A stretch of 35,229 bases of DNA from RGIG5952 sp045603485. Its GTDB lineage: Bacteria; Verrucomicrobiota; Kiritimatiellia; RFP12; JAAYLN01. Below, in pieces: positions 33,031-35,229 of the stretch. Under the pieces are notes generated by a model that had not been told where the DNA came from, did not search any database, and saw only the letters and a program-made list of their open reading frames with translations. A program made the translations under genes and the position numbers. Where the stretch lies: contig JAZUMF010000093.1 of assembly GCA_045603485.1 (NCBI GenBank), positions 1 through 35,229 on the forward strand, in the 5' to 3' direction. The stretch's first letter is position 1. Each line of letters begins with the position of its first letter.

Positions 33031-33056
33031 AAATGCAGCAAAAGAGTTAAGTAAAT
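33031..33056 (-). promoter_or_regulatory. Shared phage intergenic motif, copy 3
   Basis: On the - strand: ACTTAACTCTTTTGCTGC, then ATTTAAAC, only a few bases before the primase ATG. Compared with copies 1 and 2 it has one extra base in the middle. So close to the start codon it is more likely an operator or translational element than a full promoter. Confidence 0.4.
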
Positions 33057-33177
33057 CTAAATATCACGCGTTATCCTTAAGCTTGCCCACGGCACCTGCC
33101 CAAAAAAAACTGAGGAGTACCTACACGAGTGAGGATATTTTTCTCGCGAAAGATCGAAAGAGACGGGAGTCCGGGGT
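33057..33177. other. Leader region upstream of the primase gene
   Basis: About 120 bases between the terminator at 33178 and the primase motif. No open frame of useful length and no convincing promoter are seen, though an A-run (33103-33110) and a GGCACCTGCC segment are present. A primase promoter must lie here or reading-through is needed. Confidence 0.4.
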
Positions 33178-33200
33178 AAAAAAAGCTCGTCTTTCCGAGC
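33178..33200 (-). terminator. Rho-independent terminator of the right-end regulator operon
   Basis: On the - strand: GCTCG-gaaaga-CGAGC followed by TTTTTTT. A second small hairpin (GGTAG 33206-33210 with CTACC 33215-33219) lies just before it. It closes the operon whose last gene stops at 33235. Confidence 0.85.
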
Positions 33201-33234
33201 CGTCAGGTAGTTTCCTACCGCCGCAAAAAAATTA

Positions 33235-33405
33235 TTAACGCCTTTGTGCTCTTGAGTGATTACCCAATTTCATAGGCAATACACCTCTGCAATACATATA
33301 TTCAGCTACAGCCTGGCGTAGTATTGTCGAGGTTGTTGTATAATCTTCCGCCGCAATCTGTTTAATGCGATCGTACATATCTACTCCGATGCGTACCGAG
33401 ATCAA
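33235..33405 (-). CDS. Small ribbon-helix-helix protein (CopG-like)
   Basis: Predicted 56 aa from a TTG at 33405 with AAGGA about eight bases upstream; the frame is open a little further. ISVRIGVDMYDRIKQIAAED is the ribbon strand and first helix, and TTTSTILRQAVAEYM the second helix, the classic MetJ/Arc/CopG plan. The basic tail (NHSRAQRR) may touch DNA. It is third in the operon behind the operator promoter, so it is a likely phage regulator of lysogeny or of the operon itself. Confidence 0.7.
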   Translation of the reverse strand: MISVRIGVDMYDRIKQIAAEDYTTTSTILRQAVAEYMYCRGVLPMKLGNHSRAQRR

Positions 33406-33430
33406 TACACTATCCTTATCAATAACCCCC

Positions 33431-33598
33431 TCATTTCATTAAGGTGTTTACACCTTTAGGGTTTAAAAATTTTGGGTGTTTACACCTCTCAAGCAAAAAA
33501 ATAACAGCGCCATTAAATGTGAGTTTTTTATTGTGCGCAACTTTCTCTATTTTCCGCACCAACGTAGCGGACAATATTTCAATATAAACAGTTTTCAC
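33431..33598 (-). CDS. Small RHH-like regulator
   Basis: Predicted 55 aa from a GTG at 33598 with GGAGG eight bases upstream, overlapping the preceding stop as GTGA. VYIEILSATLVRKIEKVAHNK and LTFNGAVIFLLERC match a strand-helix-helix regulator. Two operator-like palindromes (33442-33455 and 33474-33487) lie inside its last third, which codes for the Lys/Pro-rich end. The dense packing of gene and operators is typical of phage control regions. Confidence 0.6.
   Translation of the reverse strand: MKTVYIEILSATLVRKIEKVAHNKKLTFNGAVIFLLERCKHPKFLNPKGVNTLMK
33442..33487. promoter_or_regulatory. Two operator-like palindromes before the third regulator gene
   Basis: AGGTGTTTACACCT (33442-33455) and GGGTGTTTACACCT (33474-33487) share the GGTGT-tt-ACACC core of the 33860-33873 site. 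The second follows a TTGAGA (- strand 33492-33487) as if in a promoter spacer, with only a poor -10 beyond it. Confidence 0.6.
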
Positions 33599-33819
33599 TT
33601 TCCTGCCCTCCTTTTGTTTTCCCTGATTTCCTCTGCTATCAGCTCGTAATCCTCGGCGTCTAGCACGATATCACGTGTTGCATCTTCTAACGCCCGAATA
33701 AAAGGCAAATATTTGGCCACATCGCCTGGGCGCGAATAACTCTTTTCAATTCTCCGGCATAATTCAATATCTATTCGCGCCGACACGAGGCGCTTCGTCG
33801 GATCCGGCTGATTACTCAT
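33595..33819 (-). CDS. RHH-type regulator, first gene of the right-end operon
   Basis: Predicted 74 aa; AGGGGGT five bases before the ATG. The start (PTKRLVSARIDIELCRRIEKSY) is a ribbon strand and helix, and the middle (VAKYLPFIRALEDATRDIVL) a helix that would complete an RHH-like fold; the end is basic (IRENKRRAGK). It lies directly behind a strong promoter whose spacer holds a palindrome, so autoregulation is likely. No CI-type repressor exists elsewhere, which makes this gene a candidate lysogeny regulator. Confidence 0.6.
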   Translation of the reverse strand: MSNQPDPTKRLVSARIDIELCRRIEKSYSRPGDVAKYLPFIRALEDATRDIVLDAEDYELIAEEIRENKRRAGK

Positions 33820-33851
33820 GATAAACCCCCTGTTCTTATGATTATGATAAT

Positions 33852-33880
33852 AGATTATCAGGTGTAAACACCTTTGTCAA
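33852..33880 (-). promoter_or_regulatory. Promoter with an operator palindrome in its spacer
   Basis: TTGACA (33880-33875), 17 bases, TAATCT (33857-33852). The spacer contains AGGTGTTTACACCT (33873-33860), a 6-bp perfect inverted repeat around TT. A protein bound there would block RNA polymerase. It drives the three small genes 33819 to 33235. Confidence 0.85.
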
Positions 33881-33907
33881 GTTTTTTTTTTATAAATAAT
33901 TATTTTT

Positions 33908-34459
33908 TTATATTTTGTATTTCGATAACAATTGTGCAGCGCGACGCTTATTCCACGCAGCGTTACCTGTTTTCTCACGCTGACGCTCCTGCATCGATAC
34001 TAACTCATTTATAATAAATTGCAACCGCTCCATTTTTTTACACACTAATTCGTGCGCTGAAATAACATCAACCGGAAAAGCGCAATCATTAACATATTGC
34101 AACAACGAGTCAACCTCAGGAATCATCGTGCCGCGCAAGTAATCTCTAAATCCTAACCCCAAAGGCTCCTCCTCTTTCGCTAGAGTTTCAAGCCATTCAT
34201 ATCTAAATTCCGCTCCTGGTCCAAATGCCCGCTCAAAAATCTCGCAAATATCCTGCAGATAGTCCAATGAGAGATCTAATCGCTTAGAAATCATCGGGAT
34301 ACGCTGATCATAACCGGCTCGCACATCCCGAACAATTGCAACATACTCCGCATCGCTGACACGCGCCAACTCCCGCGTGCAAAATTTATGTGCTGCACTC
34401 ACCGCCTCAGCAAGCGCAGCTTTAACTTCGAGCACATACTCCATATTCGGAATAATCAT
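33908..34459 (-). CDS. attR-proximal helical protein, unknown (cargo candidate)
   Basis: Predicted 183 aa; GGGAG five bases before the ATG. Almost wholly helical: YVLEVKAALAEAVSAAHKF, SLDYLQDICEIFERAFGPG, SLLQYVNDCAFPVDVISAHE, INELVSMQERQREK. No signal peptide, membrane segment or catalytic motif. A truncated homologue lies beyond attR (34727-35089), sharing F-G-P, the N-D-C-A-F/Y-P segment and the C-terminal helix. The terminal position next to att and AT-rich composition are those of moron or cargo genes that help the lysogen. It has its own AT-rich upstream region with palindromes. Confidence 0.65.
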   Translation of the reverse strand: MIIPNMEYVLEVKAALAEAVSAAHKFCTRELARVSDAEYVAIVRDVRAGYDQRIPMISKRLDLSLDYLQDICEIFERAFGPGAEFRYEWLETLAKEEEPLGLGFRDYLRGTMIPEVDSLLQYVNDCAFPVDVISAHELVCKKMERLQFIINELVSMQERQREKTGNAAWNKRRAAQLLSKYKI

Positions 34460-34517
34460 TTTTTTCTCCCGATTAAAAAAACTTGATTTTTGTATTATTA
34501 TATAATACTATATATTG

Positions 34518-34560
34518 TAATATACAACAAGTTGTATATTATATAGCATTTCTATGCTAT
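34518..34560. promoter_or_regulatory. Palindromic control region upstream of the cargo gene
   Basis: A 24-base palindrome, TAATATACAAC-aa-GTTGTATATTA (34518-34541), is followed by ATAGCAT-ttct-ATGCTAT (34543-34560). TATAAT on the - strand (within 34499-34506) could be the -10 of the 183-aa gene. The repeats may be its operator, integrase accessory sites, or both. Confidence 0.55.
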
Positions 34561-34588
34561 GTTTTGTAACATACAACAACAACTACTC

Positions 34589-34612
34589 GTTCGATTCCGC
34601 TAGGGGGTGCCA
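34589..34612 (+). repeat. attR core
   Basis: Exact 24-base copy of the tRNA-Glu 3' end, from the T loop to CCA. It has no tRNA body upstream, as expected for the displaced phage-side copy. Confidence 0.95.
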
Positions 34613-34712
34613 TTTGTTAGTATGTTTATTAACAATATATTAATATGTTATCCCACCGTTGCAAAGGTGTACGAAATTGTACGAAATTAGGATTGCATAA
34701 TACTTGCTATAA
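34613..34712 (+). other. Decayed copy of the integrase upstream region (relic of an older element)
   Basis: The bases after attR mirror those after attL: ttgttagtatgtttatta against ttgtcaatacgtttatta, then caccgttgcaaa against taccgccgcaaa, and gtacgaaattgtacgaaa against gtacggaaatcgtacgaaa, and gattgca against gactgca. The ATG of int is lost and no integrase follows. This is what an older related element in the same tRNA would leave after deletion. Confidence 0.7.
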
Positions 34713-34726
34713 ACCCAAGCTTGAGT

Positions 34727-35089
34727 TTAAATCTTCCATTTTTTACTATTGATTAGTTCATTTGCGCGTTGTTGTGCGTACGCCTCATTTTTCGTATCTT
34801 TACGATAATTTTCTTGCAACTCAACAAACTCTGTGACCATGCTATGCAAGTCTCTTAATTTTGCTTGCACTTCATTATGAGCTTGGACAATATTATCGGG
34901 ATAAGCACAATCAGTAAGATAATTACATAGCTCGTTCATCCTGGGGATAAATTCAATATCCATCGCCTTAAGCAATTCTTTGCCTAATATTTCACGCGAT
35001 TTTGCAAGCTCATGTAACCAATAGCCAGAATCTCCTGAAGGACCAAAGCGATGCTCCATCATAGTGGCTAATGGATCGATATATTTCAA
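34727..35089 (-). pseudogene. Truncated homologue of the attR-proximal gene (older element)
   Basis: The frame encodes 120 aa from a TTG (35089). RFGPSGDSGYWLHELAKS, CNYLTDCAYPDNIVQAHNEV and VTEFVELQENYRKDTKNEAY align with RAFGPGAEFRYEWLETLAK, VNDCAFPVDVISAHE and INELVSMQERQREK of the 183-aa gene. About 65 N-terminal residues are missing from this frame. A TAG lies just upstream in frame, while another frame has an ATG opening MEAVVKLLSQTANLSIQLPN, so a frameshift is possible. It is probably broken; a shorter functional version cannot be excluded. Confidence 0.65.
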
Positions 35090-35229
35090 CCTAAATTCGG
35101 CAGTTGGATGCTAAGATTCGCCGTTTGAGACAATAGTTTTACGACCGCTTCCATTGACTTGGGAGCTGTTTTTCGTTACCACTTTATTTTCTTCAGTCGA
35201 TTAGAGTCAGCGGCTCCGGAAGGAGGCCA
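35090..35229. other. Right edge, no complete feature seen
   Basis: About 140 bases without a supported gene. If the older element kept its own right att site, it should lie near or just beyond the window end, judging from the 130-base distance between the homologous gene and attR. Confidence 0.5.

Larger units (their letters stand above)
6288..34612. mobile_element. Integrated siphovirus-type prophage, about 28.3 kb
   Basis: The element is bounded by exact 24-base att repeats. It has the integrase next to attL, replication, packaging, head and tail modules in lambda-like order, and all genes except the integrase on the - strand. Essential structural genes are full length, so the particle genes look intact. 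A nonsense codon in a small accessory gene (26423) is the only clear lesion. No endolysin, CI repressor or excisionase is recognised. Composition is GC-richer than the host flanks. Confidence 0.95.

Noticed and set aside
35195..35229. Window end reads ...ggaggcca, which could be taken for a tRNA 3' end with CCA
   Set aside because: No T-loop consensus, no matching acceptor strand and no anticodon arm are found upstream; it is also unlike the tRNA-Glu att core.

Overview
The window holds a complete-looking temperate, siphovirus-type prophage of about 28.3 kb (6288-34612). It sits in the 3' end of a tRNA-Glu(CTC) gene and is flanked by AT-rich host DNA. The host is a diderm bacterium: the left flank is an operon of exported proteins and lipoproteins that includes YcfL-like, LpoB-like, PEGA-domain and Sel1-repeat proteins. 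The combination would fit the PVC group (Lentisphaerae, Kiritimatiellota, Verrucomicrobia), but that is a weak guess because no rRNA or phylogenetic marker is present. Base composition changes sharply at the tRNA: AT-rich host genes on the left, a GC-richer phage body, and AT-rich DNA again from about 33 kb to the right end.

Layout. 1-183: an open frame running off the left edge, of doubtful reality. 200-5967: five-gene envelope operon on the + strand. 6188-6311: promoter and tRNA-Glu, whose last 24 bases are attL. 6398-7495: tyrosine integrase on the + strand, the only phage gene on that strand. All other phage genes are on the - strand and read from right to left. From the right end they are: a cargo-like gene next to attR (33908-34459); three small genes, at least two of them ribbon-helix-helix, behind a promoter with an operator palindrome in its spacer (33235-33880); a primase-helicase (30685-33024); two small genes; small terminase (29702-30283); an unknown protein; large terminase (27447-29195); a dense block of tiny, often Cys-rich genes (25338-27442); the head module (gpW-like, portal, S49 protease, scaffold-like, major capsid, adaptors); the tail module (terminator, tube-like, chaperone-like, short tape measure); four distal tail/fibre proteins; and four final genes that carry signal peptides, internal signal-like segments or a lipobox. 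The leftward transcription ends at a strong hairpin at 7515-7549.

How it works together. The order primase, small terminase, large terminase, gpW, portal, S49 protease, capsid, tail is lambda-like. The short tape measure (433 aa) predicts a short tail. No CI-type repressor, excisionase, endolysin or classic holin is recognised. Regulation may rest on the ribbon-helix-helix genes and their palindromes. Lysis, if encoded here, must use unrecognised genes such as the membrane-anchored ones at the left end.

The most interesting points are: (1) DNA beyond attR contains a decayed copy of the integrase upstream region and a truncated homologue of the attR-proximal gene, so an older related element lies in tandem; (2) a duplicated two-gene unit (RLQPxGAI micro-gene plus Cys-motif gene) after the large terminase; (3) heptanucleotide repeat arrays placed exactly at stop codons of three phage genes; (4) a gene interrupted by one amber codon; (5) a shared intergenic motif in front of three phage transcription units; (6) nested signal sequences inside late phage proteins.
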